Source: an uncultured Clostridia bacterium
Lineage (GTDB): Bacteria > Bacillota > Clostridia > Oscillospirales > CAG-272
NCBI GenBank assembly: GCA_947627815.1
Contig: CANQXN010000066.1
Location: 1 to 8,995, forward strand
Reading direction: 5' to 3'
DNA length: 8,995 bases
Made by a program: the position numbers and the translations under genes. How positions within the stretch are numbered: the first letter of the stretch is position 1; every line of letters starts with the position of its first letter. Positions 1 to 6,549 of the stretch are shown here, one piece after another. The notes beneath the pieces are model-generated. The model made no database searches, had not been told where the DNA came from, and saw only the letters and a list, made by a program, of their open reading frames with translations.

Positions 1-1032
1 GCTTTTGGGGCCGCCGCCGGGCATTTTCAAAGCGCGGACGGTCGCCACCATCACCACGGCGTCCGGCACAAACCCCGCGAGACGGCACTTGATGTCGAGA
101 AACTTTTCCGCGCCGAGATCGGCGCCGAACCCCGCCTCGGTGACGGCGTATTCCCCTAAGGCAAGCGCCATGCGCGTGGCGCTCACCGAATTGCAGCCAT
201 GGGCGATGTTGGCAAAGGGGCCGCCGTGGACAAAGGCGGGCGTCCCTTCCAGCGTCTGCACCAGATTGGGTTTGAAAGCGTCGCGCAAGAGGGCGGTCAT
301 CGCGCCCGCCGCCTTGAGGTCGCCGGCGGTCACGGGAGCGCCGTCATAGGTATACGCCACCACCATGCGGGCAAGACGCTCTTTCAGATCGGCTAAAGAA
401 GTCGCGAGGCAAAATACCGCCATGACCTCGGAAGCCACCGTAATATCAAACCCATCCTCCCTTGGCACGCCGTTGGCCTGTCCGCCCAATCCGTCCACCA
501 CAAAACGCAGCTGACGGTCGTTCATATCGACACAGCGTCTCCAGGTGATTTTCTTGGGGTCGATGCCCAGCCGGTTGCCCTGGTGAATGTGATTGTCGAG
601 CATCCCGGCGAGCAGATTGTTCGCCGCGCCGATGGCGTGAAAATCGCCGGTAAAATGGAGATTGATGTCCTCCATGGGAACGACCTGGGCATAGCCGCCA
701 CCGGCGGCGCCGCCCTTGATGCCGAATACCGGCCCCAAAGAAGGCTCCCGCAAGGCCGCCACCGCTTTTTTCCCGATGCGGCGCAAGCCGTCGGCAAGGC
801 CGATGGTGGTTGTCGTCTTCCCTTCTCCCGCCGGCGTGGGCGTCATGGCCGTGACCAGCACCAATTTGCCCTGACGGCTCGCCGTCTTTGACAAAATCGC
901 GGGATCCACTTTGGCTTTGTAGCGGCCGTAAGGTTCTAAATATTCTTCCCCGATGCCGCAGGCAGCGGCCACCGCGGTAATCGGACGCAGACGGCAGCGC
1001 TGCGCAATCTCAATGTCACTGAGAAAAGCCAT
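1..1032 (-). CDS. fhs: Formate-tetrahydrofolate ligase, 3' part beyond window
   Basis: Cytosolic one-carbon enzyme: formate + ATP + tetrahydrofolate gives 10-formyl-THF, feeding purine synthesis and, in acetogens, the methyl branch of the Wood-Ljungdahl pathway. The minus strand reads open from ATG at 1032-1030 to base 1, 344 codons with no stop. Family landmarks are visible: N-terminal MAFLSDIEIAQ, the ATP-binding loop TPTPAGEGKTT (about residues 64-74), EPSLGPVFGIKGGAAGGGYA (96-115), MEDINLHFTGDFHAIGAANN (120-139) and HGGPFANIAHGCNSV (269-283). The family is usually about 555 residues, so roughly the last 210 lie left of the window; this is an edge cut, not a broken gene. A purine-rich ribosome site (AGGGAGTGAT) precedes the start, and a TTGACA-17-TATACT promoter lies about 60 bp upstream. 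Nothing at the neighbouring divergent locus shows whether it serves acetogenesis or only folate metabolism. Confidence 0.97.
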   Translation of the reverse strand, partial: MAFLSDIEIAQRCRLRPITAVAAACGIGEEYLEPYGRYKAKVDPAILSKTASRQGKLVLVTAMTPTPAGEGKTTTTIGLADGLRRIGKKAVAALREPSLGPVFGIKGGAAGGGYAQVVPMEDINLHFTGDFHAIGAANNLLAGMLDNHIHQGNRLGIDPKKITWRRCVDMNDRQLRFVVDGLGGQANGVPREDGFDITVASEVMAVFCLATSLADLKERLARMVVAYTYDGAPVTAGDLKAAGAMTALLRDAFKPNLVQTLEGTPAFVHGGPFANIAHGCNSVSATRMALALGEYAVTEAGFGADLGAEKFLDIKCRLAGFVPDAVVMVATVRALKMPGGGPKS

Positions 1033-1089
1033 AAGATCACTCCCTTTTCCATGCAAAAATTCTAACACGCGTTGTCAGGAACAGAAAAA

Positions 1090-1118
1090 AGTATATCATA
1101 TTCTTTCCCCCTTGTCAA
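1090..1118 (-). promoter_or_regulatory. Sigma-A promoter of fhs
   Basis: On the minus strand TTGACA (1118-1113) is followed after exactly 17 bp by TATACT (1095-1090). Transcription would start near 1083, giving a leader of about 50 nt before the fhs ATG. That leader is too short to hold a THF riboswitch, and none is seen. Confidence 0.85.
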
Positions 1119-1234
1119 GACGGCGCCCTGTCCCTTGGCCGCCCTTCCGATATTGTCATGTTGCACAAAAAATTAAAAAAGTTTTTGTTGCTTTTGACGA
1201 TAACAGAGAATCGAAAAAACTTTTGTTTTTCCGC

Positions 1235-1263
1235 TTGACAAAGCAATTTTTCGGTGCTATAAT
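1235..1263 (+). promoter_or_regulatory. Perfect consensus sigma-A promoter of the HPr-like gene
   Basis: TTGACA (1235-1240), a 17-bp spacer and TATAAT (1258-1263) match the housekeeping consensus at all twelve positions. The expected start near 1270 lies about 27 nt before the ATG, just leaving room for the AAAGGAGG ribosome site. An AT-rich stretch with A and T runs (about 1168-1233) lies directly upstream and could act as an UP element. The promoter is divergent from the fhs promoter, with about 117 bp between the two -35 boxes. Confidence 0.9.
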
Positions 1264-1296
1264 CCCAACCGAAATCAGCAAAGGAGGTTTCGCAAA

Positions 1297-1548
1297 ATGA
1301 AAAACAAGATGAATGCACTGGAACACAAATACAAAATCGAGCTTGTGACCGCCTCCGATATCCGCGACTTTGTCAACATTGCCGGCAAGTGCCGTGGGAA
1401 GGTTCTTCTCTGCGGCGGCGATGATTTCATGATCAACGCCAAAAGCCTGCTGGGTGTCATGCTTGCCAAAGGCATGGACTGGAGCGATCTCTGGCTTCTC
1501 ACCGAGGAAGACTGCTACCGTGAATTCGAACGGTTCATGGCGGACTGA
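1297..1548 (+). CDS. HPr-like (PTS phosphocarrier-related) small protein lacking the active-site His
   Basis: An 83-residue acidic cytosolic protein that resembles the HPr fold. The segment SDIRDFVNIAGKCRGKVLLC matches HPr helix 1 and strand 2, and NAKSLLGVM (47-55) matches the HPr serine-phosphorylation region (KSIMGVM in classic HPr), with Ser50 at the Ser46 position. The phosphocarrier His15 motif (GLHARPA) is absent: SDIRDF occupies that place. It therefore probably cannot pass phosphate in sugar uptake and, like Bacillus Crh, might act in regulation if an HPr kinase modifies Ser50; that is inference. The C-terminal helix EEDCYREFERFMAD is typical of clostridial HPr-family small proteins. 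The start is fixed by AAAGGAGG (1280-1287), nine bases before the ATG. Monocistronic: perfect promoter upstream, intrinsic terminator at 1646-1677. Family assignment is from motif recognition only. Confidence 0.8.
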   Translation: MKNKMNALEHKYKIELVTASDIRDFVNIAGKCRGKVLLCGGDDFMINAKSLLGVMLAKGMDWSDLWLLTEEDCYREFERFMAD

Positions 1549-1645
1549 CAGTCGCTTTTCCTTGTCTCAAACACAGGAAAGTTAAAATAACGGATTTTTC
1601 CGATCAAATATAGGCATTTTCCCCGCATTTTCCCCTTTCAATTCC

Positions 1646-1677
1646 GGACTGCCCGCGCCATGCGGCAGTCCTTTTTT
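1646..1677 (+). terminator. Intrinsic terminator after the HPr-like gene
   Basis: GGACTGCC (1646-1653) pairs with GGCAGTCC (1664-1671) around a 10-nt loop, followed by six T. It lies 98 bp after the HPr-like stop, leaving an unusually long untranslated tail in which only a small CGGA/TCCG hairpin is seen. Confidence 0.9.
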
Positions 1678-1773
1678 GTTAAAAACAGCTTCTAAGCCCA
1701 AGATTCCTTCAAAATTCACACTTTCTTCAAGATTTATTCGGATTTTAGTCAGGAAAACCGCCGGAAAAGAGGC

Positions 1774-1779
1774 TATAAT
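1774..1779 (+). promoter_or_regulatory. Likely -10 box for the beta-helix lipoprotein gene
   Basis: A perfect TATAAT stands 63 bp before the lipoprotein ATG. No convincing -35 lies at 16-18 bp (AGGAAA is there), so the promoter may need an activator. Upstream are two similar decamers, CTTCAAAATT (1707-1716) and CTTCAAGATT (1725-1734), and an inverted octamer TTTATTCG (1733-1740) / CGAATAAA (1793-1800) that brackets the -10 box. Confidence 0.45.
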
Positions 1780-1842
1780 AAGCCATTCCCATCGAATAAA
1801 AAGCGATTTTTGCGATAGACAGCATCAAAATCGGAGGTCTTT

Positions 1843-3747
1843 ATGAAAAAGGCATCGCGAAAGGCCTTGTTCCTTTCTTTGGCGTTGGCCGTTCTTTTCT
1901 CATTTTCCGCCTGCCAGAGCAGTCTGACCGGCGCCGTTGTACCGGATGGCACCCCGCCTTTTGGCTTTCAGCCCGGCAACCCGCCGAGCGATCCGCAAGG
2001 TTCGCCGAGCGATCAACCGGGTGATTTCCCCGGCGAACCCGGCACAGAACCGGGCGAAAACGGCGACACAGGTAGCGAAACGCCTGCCGACACATCGCCC
2101 AGAGAAACGCCCGATGTCACGGTCACACCATCGGACGAAACCAAAACCGGAGTCACAACGATTCTGGCCGCGGGCGATACTGCCACATTCACAGGCGAAG
2201 GTGCCGCGGTCGACCAAGACGCCATCACCATCAACATGGCCGGCGAATATGAGATCGCAGGCAGTTGGACGGGGCGTATTCTCATCGCCGTGGGCGAAAC
2301 CGACAAGGTAACGCTGACACTCAAAGGTTTTACCGCTGCCTGCTCCTATGATTCGGTCATTTATGTTGCCTCGGCCGATAAAGTCACAATCCTGTGCGAA
2401 ACAGGGAGCGAAAACACGATCACGGACAGCGACAGCCGCGCCGAGACTGACAGCGACACCCGGGGGAAAGCGGCCATTTACGCCCGCTCTTCCCTCGAAA
2501 TCACAGGAGACGGCAGTCTCACCGTTTCCTCCGCCTACAAACACGGCATTTCCTCCACCAAAAAGCTCACGGTCAGCGGAAGCACCCTTTCGGTAACGGC
2601 GGTCGATTGCGGCCTCAAAGGCAACAATTCGGTGGTCATTGAAGGCGGTGTCATTACCCTGAACACCAAAGGCGATGGCATTAAGACCGAAGGCGAGGAC
2701 AAAGAGGACAAGGGATTTGTCGAGATCTACTCCGGCTCTCTCACCATTACGACCGCGCAGGACGGCATCAGCGCCACCCGGCGTCTTGCCGTTTTCGGCG
2801 GTGAAATCACAATCACCACCACAGGCAACGACACCTCTTCGGCGACAGGCGGCGGATTCGGCCCCGGCGGGGGCGGCGGACGCCCGGGCGGCGGTTGGGG
2901 CGGCGGCTGGGGCGGACGCCCCGGTTCGGGTACTTCCCAGCCCGGCACAAGCGAAAGCGACAGCAGCGACATCAGTTCCAAAGGCCTGAAAGCCGGCTGC
3001 GATACTGTCGGCACCGCCGCGCTCCTCACCGTAAGCGGCGGCAAAATCACGGTAAACAGCACAGGACACGCCCTCCACTCTACCGGCAATGTGGTGATCG
3101 AGGACAACGCCGATCTCACGCTCACTTCCTCGCAAAAAGGCATTCAGGGCCACGGTGAGGTGAATATCTCGGGCGGCCGTGTGACGGTCACCAAATCCAC
3201 CGAAGGCATCGAAAGCAAAGACAACATGAACATTTCCGGCGGCGTGATCACCGTTTACGCCACCGACGACGGCATCAATGTGGGCGGCAGCGGCAAGACG
3301 CTGACTGTCTCGGGCGGCACGCTGGATGTCACCACCGCTACCGGCGACACCGACGGCATCGATTCCAACGGTTCGATTGTGGTAACCGGCGGGTTTGTGC
3401 TGGTCAAAGGCGGCTCCTCGATGGGCGGCATGTCCGGCTCGGTAGACGCCGACCGTACCGTCACCGTGACCGGCGGCACCGTGGTGGCCTTGGGCGGCAT
3501 TTGCGATCTGCCAGCCTCCTCTTCCTGCCCCGCCGTCCGCTTTTCAAACAAGAGCTTTTCGGCAGGCGACTATACCGTCACTGACGGTGACGGGAAGATG
3601 ATTTTCTCCTTCTCACTCGAGGGCAGCTATCGCTCCGGCTGGATCGCTTCCGACGCTTTGTCCGCCGGCACAAGTTATACCCTCCTGCGCGGCTCTTCCC
3701 AGGTATCCTCCTGGAAGCAGTCCTCTTCCACCGTCAGCGCGTCCTGA
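1843..3747 (+). CDS. Carbohydrate-binding beta-helix lipoprotein, Cthe_2159-like
   Basis: Predicted surface lipoprotein of 634 residues. Residues 1-24 form a lipoprotein signal: KK..R, hydrophobic core FLSLALAVLF, then lipobox FSAC with Cys24 as the lipidated residue. A Pro/Gly/Asp/Glu-rich linker follows (about 35-95). From about residue 205 to 560 there are some eleven rungs of 21-30 residues of the type LTVSGGxIxVxxxxDGI, each ending in Gly-Ile or Gly-Leu; this is the right-handed parallel beta-helix of the carbohydrate-binding family typified by Clostridium thermocellum Cthe_2159 (cellulose and pectin binding, calcium-dependent). Asp-rich turns (SDSRAETDSDT, EDKEDKG) suit calcium binding. 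A Gly/Trp-rich insertion (about 336-370) interrupts the helix. The C-terminal 75 residues form a separate beta-rich cap. The GGAGGT ribosome site ends four bases before ATG. No catalytic motif is seen; the ligand is unknown. Monocistronic, ended by the shared terminator at 3779-3805. Confidence 0.85.
   Translation: MKKASRKALFLSLALAVLFSFSACQSSLTGAVVPDGTPPFGFQPGNPPSDPQGSPSDQPGDFPGEPGTEPGENGDTGSETPADTSPRETPDVTVTPSDETKTGVTTILAAGDTATFTGEGAAVDQDAITINMAGEYEIAGSWTGRILIAVGETDKVTLTLKGFTAACSYDSVIYVASADKVTILCETGSENTITDSDSRAETDSDTRGKAAIYARSSLEITGDGSLTVSSAYKHGISSTKKLTVSGSTLSVTAVDCGLKGNNSVVIEGGVITLNTKGDGIKTEGEDKEDKGFVEIYSGSLTITTAQDGISATRRLAVFGGEITITTTGNDTSSATGGGFGPGGGGGRPGGGWGGGWGGRPGSGTSQPGTSESDSSDISSKGLKAGCDTVGTAALLTVSGGKITVNSTGHALHSTGNVVIEDNADLTLTSSQKGIQGHGEVNISGGRVTVTKSTEGIESKDNMNISGGVITVYATDDGINVGGSGKTLTVSGGTLDVTTATGDTDGIDSNGSIVVTGGFVLVKGGSSMGGMSGSVDADRTVTVTGGTVVALGGICDLPASSSCPAVRFSNKSFSAGDYTVTDGDGKMIFSFSLEGSYRSGWIASDALSAGTSYTLLRGSSQVSSWKQSSSTVSAS
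1982..2014 (+). repeat. Short in-frame tandem repeat in the lipoprotein linker
   Basis: CGCCGAGCGATC occurs at 1982-1993 and again at 2003-2014, offset by 21 bp (seven codons). It encodes the repeated peptide PSD within the linker PPSDPQGSPSDQPG. It is a likely slippage or duplication site for linker length. Confidence 0.7.
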
Positions 3748-3778
3748 TGTGTGAACGCCCGCAAAGATTCAACCCTGC

Positions 3779-3805
3779 AAAAAACCTCCCGAACGGGAGT
3801 TTTTT
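3779..3805. terminator. Bidirectional intrinsic terminator between lipoprotein gene and ttcA-like gene
   Basis: Six A, then a hairpin CTCCC-GAAC-GGGAG (3786-3799), then six T. Read from either strand it gives a GC stem followed by a T run, so it serves the converging genes on both sides. The ttcA-like stop codon begins two bases past the T run. Confidence 0.93.
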
Positions 3806-3806
3806 G

Positions 3807-4547
3807 TTATTCCTCTTTCTTTTTCCTGACGCCGTACCCCGAGAGGTCTGCTTTTTGCAGGGCGAGAAACATCTTGTGCCGCAGGCCGTCATTGTCCTTT
3901 TCGAGGGTATCTAAAAGATGGCGGTATTTTTCGCGGTCGGTGTGCTTGTCCTCCGGGCAGGGGCTTGCGATCACTGGAATCTGATTGTTCTCTACAAAGG
4001 AGACGATCTCGCTTTCCTTGGTCATGACAAAGGGGCGGATCACCGTGATGTCCTTGCGGTCAAGATAGGTCACGGGGGCAAAACTGCCGAGATGCCCTTC
4101 ATTGAAAAGATTCATCAGAAAGGTGACAAGCACATCGTCGAAATGATGCCCCAAAGCGAGTTTGTTGCAGCCCATGGCTTTGGCGTTGTCATGGAGCAGC
4201 CCCCGGCGCATCCGGGCGCAGAGCGCGCAGGGATTGTTTTCCCGGCGCACCTCGAACACCACATGATAGACATCGGAAGGAACGATACGGTATTCGACGC
4301 CCAAAGCCTCATAAAAAGCGGCGAGCGGCGAAAAATCGCCGGTGGGAAAACCGGGGTCAAGCGTAATGGCGCAGAGATCAAACGGCGCGGGGTAAAACCG
4401 CCGGAGTTCGGAAAGGGCGCAGAGGAGGGCGAGCGAATCCTTGCCCCCCGAAACGCCCACCGCGATCTTATCGCCGGGCGAAATCATGTCATAGTCGTCC
4501 ACAGCCCGCCTGACCCGACTGAGCAGGCGGCGAATGTTTAATTTCAT
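3807..4547 (-). CDS. TtcA-family tRNA 2-thiolation protein (PP-loop, Fe-S)
   Basis: A 246-residue cytosolic protein of the TtcA family, whose founder makes 2-thiocytidine at tRNA position 32 using ATP and an iron-sulfur cluster. Visible motifs: PP-loop SGGKDS (33-38) for ATP adenylation, CALC (Cys107, Cys110) followed by RMRRG, the signature LALGHHFDD (130-138), and Cys197 in ASPCPE. The three cysteines match the Fe-S ligands of TtcA (Cys122, Cys125, Cys213 in E. coli). Start chosen at 4547 because AAGGAG lies nine bases upstream; an in-frame ATG at 4685 would add 46 uncharacteristic residues, has no ribosome site and would overlap the divergent amidase start. The C-terminus ends in RKKKEE. 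It is shorter than the E. coli enzyme (about 310), and low-GC relatives of TtcA have unproven substrates, so the exact nucleoside is uncertain. Divergent from the amidase gene; probably monocistronic. Confidence 0.9.
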   Translation of the reverse strand: MKLNIRRLLSRVRRAVDDYDMISPGDKIAVGVSGGKDSLALLCALSELRRFYPAPFDLCAITLDPGFPTGDFSPLAAFYEALGVEYRIVPSDVYHVVFEVRRENNPCALCARMRRGLLHDNAKAMGCNKLALGHHFDDVLVTFLMNLFNEGHLGSFAPVTYLDRKDITVIRPFVMTKESEIVSFVENNQIPVIASPCPEDKHTDREKYRHLLDTLEKDNDGLRHKMFLALQKADLSGYGVRKKKEE

Positions 4548-4595
4548 GGAATTTTTCTCCTTTTTCCCGCATCGTCCGCACGCGCGCCCGATCCG

Positions 4596-4625
4596 GTCAT
4601 ACAATGGTAGCAGGCCGTCTTTCAA
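4596..4625 (-). promoter_or_regulatory. Weak candidate promoter of the ttcA-like gene
   Basis: On the minus strand TTGAAA (4625-4620), an 18-bp spacer and TATGAC (4601-4596) form a modest sigma-A type promoter about 50 bp before the start. The opposite strand carries TACAAT (4600-4605), which could be the -10 of the amidase gene but has no -35 partner. Confidence 0.3.
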
Positions 4626-4637
4626 TTCATGGCCTGC
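4610..4637. repeat. Inverted repeat between ttcA-like gene and amidase
   Basis: GCAGGCC (4610-4616) and GGCCTGC (4631-4637) are perfect inverted heptamers separated by 14 bp. They lie in the divergent promoter region, directly before the amidase ribosome site. They could be an operator, or a hairpin in the amidase leader. No T run follows, so it is not a terminator. Confidence 0.5.
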
Positions 4638-4652
4638 AAGAAAGGAAATGCC

Positions 4653-5216
4653 ATGCCCATTAAAATATACATCGATCAGGGACACAATCCGCAGGGCGTC
4701 AACGCCGGCGCCGAAGGCAACGGGCTAAGGGAACAGGACATCGTCTTTACAATCGGCGTCCTCACCGCCGGACTGTTCAATACCGACCCCGCCTATGAGG
4801 TGCGTCTCTCTCGTCCGACGCCCGAAACCACGCTGGGCAGCACCAATACCGAAAGCCTCGCCGCCCGGGTGAACGACGCCAACAGTTGGGGCGCCGATTA
4901 CTTTATCAGCCTTCACGCCAACGCCTCCACCATTACCACCGCCAGCGGAAGCGAAGCCTTTGTTTACAGCGTTTCTTCCCCGGCTTACGGCCTTGCCAAA
5001 AATATCCTCATGGGGCTGCAGGACGCCACGGGACTGCCGGATCGGGGCGTAACGGTTCGCCCCTCTCTCTATGTCCTGCGCCGCACCCGGATGCCTGCCA
5101 CCTTGGTGGAACTCGGCTTTATCACCAATCCCTATGACGCCGCCTTGATGTCCCAGCGTCCCGAACTGTTCGCCGAAGGCATCTATAACGGCGCGCGGGC
5201 GTATTTCGGCACATAA
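4653..5216 (+). CDS. N-acetylmuramoyl-L-alanine amidase (Amidase_3), no signal peptide
   Basis: A 187-residue zinc amidase that cuts the bond between N-acetylmuramic acid and L-alanine in peptidoglycan. The whole protein is one Amidase_3 domain: IYIDQGHN holds zinc ligand His11, GLREQD holds Glu27, SLHANA holds His88, and LVELGFITN holds the catalytic Glu153. The start at 4653 is chosen because AAAGGA lies just upstream and the family core begins at once; the in-frame ATG at 4629 has no ribosome site. There is no signal peptide, membrane segment or wall-binding repeat, so it is either cytosolic until lysis, as in sporulation mother-cell lysis enzymes such as CwlC, or of phage-lysin type, or exported by an unknown route. 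No phage genes surround it. It converges on the YnbB-family gene with nine bases between stop codons. Confidence 0.9.
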   Translation: MPIKIYIDQGHNPQGVNAGAEGNGLREQDIVFTIGVLTAGLFNTDPAYEVRLSRPTPETTLGSTNTESLAARVNDANSWGADYFISLHANASTITTASGSEAFVYSVSSPAYGLAKNILMGLQDATGLPDRGVTVRPSLYVLRRTRMPATLVELGFITNPYDAALMSQRPELFAEGIYNGARAYFGT

Positions 5217-5225
5217 ATTACGCGC

Positions 5226-6479
5226 TCAGCGGTTCTTTTTCTCCGCAAACACTTCTTCCAACGCCGACATGATCCCCCATTTGCCGCTTTCATAGGTCAG
5301 GCCGCCCTGGAAAAAGGCGGTATAGGGCGGGCGAAGCGGCCCATCGGCGGAAAGCTCGATCGAAGCCCCCTGGACAAAGGTGCCGGCCGCCATGATCACT
5401 TTGTCGGCATAGCCCGGCATATCGTCCGGCACAGGGGTGGCAAAGGCGTCCACCGGCGATCCTTTCTGAATCCCCCGGCAAAAGGCGCAAAGCAGCTCGG
5501 GGGAGGCGCATTTCACCTGCTGGATAATATCATAGCGCTCGTCCTGCCAGGAAGGCTCCACAGCAAAGCCCGCCTTTTCAAAGACCCACGCCGCAAGAGA
5601 GGCGGTTTTCAAAGCCTGCGCCACCGTGTGGGGCGCATAGAAAAAGCCCTTGAAAAGATCGCGGTTCTGCCCCAAGGTAGCGCCCACCTCGTCGCCCACC
5701 CCCACGGTGGTAAGACGGTAGGAGGCAAGTGCCACCGCTTTGGCGCTGCCGGCTAAATACCCGCCGGAAAGCGCCATGCCGCCGCCGGGATTTTTGATGA
5801 GAGAACCCGCCATGAGATCGACGCCGCAGGCGGTCGGCTCTTTTTCATCGCAAAACTCGCCGTAGCAGTTGTCGGCAAAAACAAAGACATCCGCCCGGCG
5901 GGATTTGACAAACGACACCGCCTCGCCGATGGCATCGGGGGAAAGCGTGATCCGGGACAAATAGCCCTTGGAGCGCTGGAGGAACACCACTTTGACGGTG
6001 GGATCTTCCAGCGCTTTTTCGATCGCCGGATAATCAAAGGCGTCGGTAAACGGCGTTTCGCGGTATCGGATGCCGAAATCGGCCAAGGAGCCGCTGCCGT
6101 CGGCGCCGGAAAGCCCTATGACGCGCTCCAGTGTGTCATAGGGTTTCCCCGTGATGGAAAGCAGGGTGTCGCCCGGGCGCAGAAGCCCGTAGAGGCCGAT
6201 GGCGATGGCCTGCGTCCCATTGACGATCGAATGACGCACCAACGCCGCCTCGGCGCCGAACACATCGGCGTAAATCTTTTCAAGCGCTTCCCGCCCGCGA
6301 TCGTTATAGCCGTACCCGGTGGTGCCGGCAAACATGCTGTCGGAGACTCTGTGGCGGGCAAAGGCCTCCATCACCTTCTTTGTGCCGGAAAAAGCAATGT
6401 TGTCAATGGCCGCAAACCGGTCGGCCAGCGCTTTTTCCGCCTCTTTCACCAAGGCGAGCGTGGTATCTGAAAACTTCAT
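5226..6479 (-). CDS. PLP-dependent methionine gamma-lyase / aluminium-resistance family protein (YnbB-like)
   Basis: A 417-residue cytosolic enzyme of fold type I PLP lyases, the family annotated Met_gamma_lyase or aluminium resistance protein (Bacillus YnbB). Landmarks: FAGTTGYGYNDRGREALEKI near 50-69, the PLP-phosphate region SIVNGTQAI, FADNCYGEF with Asp203 contacting the pyridine nitrogen, GSLIKNPGGG with Lys229 as the Schiff-base lysine, and VGDEVGATLGQNRDLFKGFF with APHTV. The length is normal. The true substrate is not established for most members; a sulfur amino acid beta- or gamma-elimination is plausible by homology. AAGGAAG before the ATG supports the start. It lies 70 bp downstream of murD on the same strand with no terminator between, so it is probably co-transcribed; members of this family often travel with housekeeping genes, so the context says little about function. 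Confidence 0.92.
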   Translation of the reverse strand: MKFSDTTLALVKEAEKALADRFAAIDNIAFSGTKKVMEAFARHRVSDSMFAGTTGYGYNDRGREALEKIYADVFGAEAALVRHSIVNGTQAIAIGLYGLLRPGDTLLSITGKPYDTLERVIGLSGADGSGSLADFGIRYRETPFTDAFDYPAIEKALEDPTVKVVFLQRSKGYLSRITLSPDAIGEAVSFVKSRRADVFVFADNCYGEFCDEKEPTACGVDLMAGSLIKNPGGGMALSGGYLAGSAKAVALASYRLTTVGVGDEVGATLGQNRDLFKGFFYAPHTVAQALKTASLAAWVFEKAGFAVEPSWQDERYDIIQQVKCASPELLCAFCRGIQKGSPVDAFATPVPDDMPGYADKVIMAAGTFVQGASIELSADGPLRPPYTAFFQGGLTYESGKWGIMSALEEVFAEKKNR

Positions 6480-6549
6480 GAATTTTTTCTTCCTTTATCT
6501 ATCGTTTTATCTCTTTCGCGGCGCAACCCGGGCAAAGCCGGCGCGGCGG

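Noticed and set aside
1033..1085. Riboswitch (for example THF) in the fhs leader
   Set aside because: The leader from the predicted start is only about 50 nt and shows no conserved fold.
1900..3153. A 417-codon open frame antisense to the lipoprotein gene
   Set aside because: It mirrors the codon bias of the real gene, has no ribosome site, no recognisable domain and a translation rich in Ala, Gly and Arg typical of shadow frames.
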